Assembly: GCF_004298145.1 (NCBI RefSeq)
Contig: NZ_SCRH01000040.1
Span: 1-64,000, forward strand
Origin: Mycobacterium sp.
GTDB taxonomy: Bacteria; Actinomycetota; Actinomycetes; Mycobacteriales; Mycobacteriaceae
Length of the DNA: 64,000 nucleotides
Direction of reading: 5' to 3'
Part shown: positions 62,833 through 64,000 of the stretch, piece by piece
Layout of the letters: every line of letters starts with the position of its first letter
Numbering within the stretch: position 1 is the stretch's first letter
The notes under the pieces: model-generated
Seen by the model: only the letters and a program-made list of their open reading frames with translations
What the model was told of the DNA's origin: nothing
The model's database searches: none
Position numbers and translations under genes: made by a program

Positions 62833-63096
62833 ATGAATTCACCGAAATGGACGGTTCATTGGCCGCAGCGGAGGCCGACGGCCACGATCTATCAGTTGAC
62901 CGACCGGCTCCACCAGGGGCATGTCGCTCGGGTACCCGCCCATCAGATCACGGCGACGGTATCGGGGTGGCTGGCGGACCTGGGTGCCGACAGCCCGTTG
63001 GTCGACGAACTCGAGCGCGCCGTGTGTGGCGGGGACTGGGCGGCAGCGCACGCCCTGGGTGACTGTTTGTCCATCGAGATCGCGGTGGCCGACTGA
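62833..63096 (+). CDS. Small conserved hypothetical protein
   Basis: 87 aa ORF, WTVHWPQRRPTATIYQLTDRL; no overlapping competitor of higher quality. Confidence 0.55.
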   Translation: MNSPKWTVHWPQRRPTATIYQLTDRLHQGHVARVPAHQITATVSGWLADLGADSPLVDELERAVCGGDWAAAHALGDCLSIEIAVAD

Positions 63097-63106
63097 GAGT
63101 CGTCGA

Positions 63107-64000
63107 TCAGCGCCGGGCGAGTACCCGCGCGGCGCGGCCGCGGATCTCGTCGATCAGCCGGTCGGCGGCGCCGAAATAGGCCGGTGACGGCTCTTTACCC
63201 GCCAGGTTGGCGATAGCTCGTTGTTCACCCAAAACATCTGCGGCATCGAGGTTTTCAGCCATGCGCCGTGCATGCACGGTCAGTCCGGTCAGCAACTCCG
63301 CGGTTTGCGATCCCGCGACGACGGTGCGCCGGCCCAGGGTGCGCAGCGTGTCCCATTCCGCGTGCCAGGCACCGTCGGGCCGTTCGTCGTTCGCCAGCGC
63401 CGCGGCAGTGTGCAAGGTGGCGGCCAAGGGCGGCGCCGAGAGGGCGGTGCGGCGGATCAGGATGGATAGCACGGGGTTTCGCTTGTGCGGCAGGGACGAC
63501 GAGCCGCCGCGGCCCTCGGCCGCCGGCTCGCCGAGCTCGGCGATCTCCGGGCGGACCAGCGTGACGACGTCGGAGGCGATGCGGCCCCAGCAGTCGGTGC
63601 AGCCGACGAAGGCATCGGCTGCCGCGGTGATCGGTGCCCGCGCGGTGTGCCACGGAGGCCGCAGCGCCAGGCCCAATGCGGTTGCCGTGTTCGCGGCGAG
63701 CCCGGCCGACACCCGAGCCGGGTCGGGTGTGCCGGTGAGCAATGCCGCTAGCTCCGTGGTGGCGGCCAAGGTCCCTGCCGCACCACCGATTTGGGCCGGT
63801 GTGGTCAGCGCGGCCACCGGTTCGAAGGCATCGACGACCCCGTTCAGCCAGCCGGCGGCCTTGGCGCCGAAGGTGGTGGGCGCGGCGTGCTGGGTGAGGG
63901 TGCGGGCCACCATCGGCGTGGCCCGGTGTCGTGTGGCGAGTTCGGACAGCGCGGAAATCTGCTCTCTCAGCTGTGTGATCAGGTCATCGGCGACCGCGCG
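63107..64000 (-). CDS. pcaB: 3-carboxy-cis,cis-muconate cycloisomerase-like lyase (truncated at right edge)
   Basis: Fumarase/ASL superfamily signature GGSSSLPHKRNPVLSILI; frame open to window end. Confidence 0.85.
   Translation of the reverse strand, partial: RAVADDLITQLREQISALSELATRHRATPMVARTLTQHAAPTTFGAKAAGWLNGVVDAFEPVAALTTPAQIGGAAGTLAATTELAALLTGTPDPARVSAGLAANTATALGLALRPPWHTARAPITAAADAFVGCTDCWGRIASDVVTLVRPEIAELGEPAAEGRGGSSSLPHKRNPVLSILIRRTALSAPPLAATLHTAAALANDERPDGAWHAEWDTLRTLGRRTVVAGSQTAELLTGLTVHARRMAENLDAADVLGEQRAIANLAGKEPSPAYFGAADRLIDEIRGRAARVLARR

Noticed and set aside
1-64000. CRISPR arrays, tRNA or rRNA genes
   Set aside because: No regularly spaced repeats of CRISPR size and no cloverleaf or rRNA-like segments noticed on reading; not exhaustively scanned.

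Overview
The window is high-GC mycobacterial chromosome, slow-grower-like, judged from gene content and order. From about 2.4 kb to 38.8 kb it follows the M. tuberculosis Rv2580c-Rv2614c order as I recall it: hisS, glyoxalase II-like, ppiB, relA, apt, peptide-binding lipoprotein, secF-secD-yajC, gabT, car/fadD9, ruvB-ruvA-ruvC, a DUF4178/DUF2617/DUF4247/DUF350/speE operon, yebC, pdxT, tesB, pdxS, NUDIX, pimA, patA, pgsA, HIT, thrS. The most distinctive departure is an extra gene between ppiB and relA. It encodes a membrane Ser/Thr kinase whose extracytoplasmic domain is a duplicated cyclophilin that appears to have lost key catalytic residues. From about 39 kb to 50 kb lies an accessory region. 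It carries a divergent FtsH-like protease, a ClpB/ClpK remnant with an internal-deletion scar, a thioredoxin, a UBP zinc-finger protein and a cNMP-binding/TrxR-like fusion lacking CxxC. It also has a small Arr-like ORF, an SPW-repeat protein, a GreA-like protein, a GH79-like secreted protein and other gene remnants, and looks like a decaying stress-tolerance island. From about 51 kb to 64 kb there is an ordinary metabolic set plus two related Cys-rich HTH regulators near fdxA and a DUF2249 gene. The left edge carries probable IS481-family terminal repeats. No tRNA, rRNA or CRISPR was seen. All homology calls are by eye; no searches were run.
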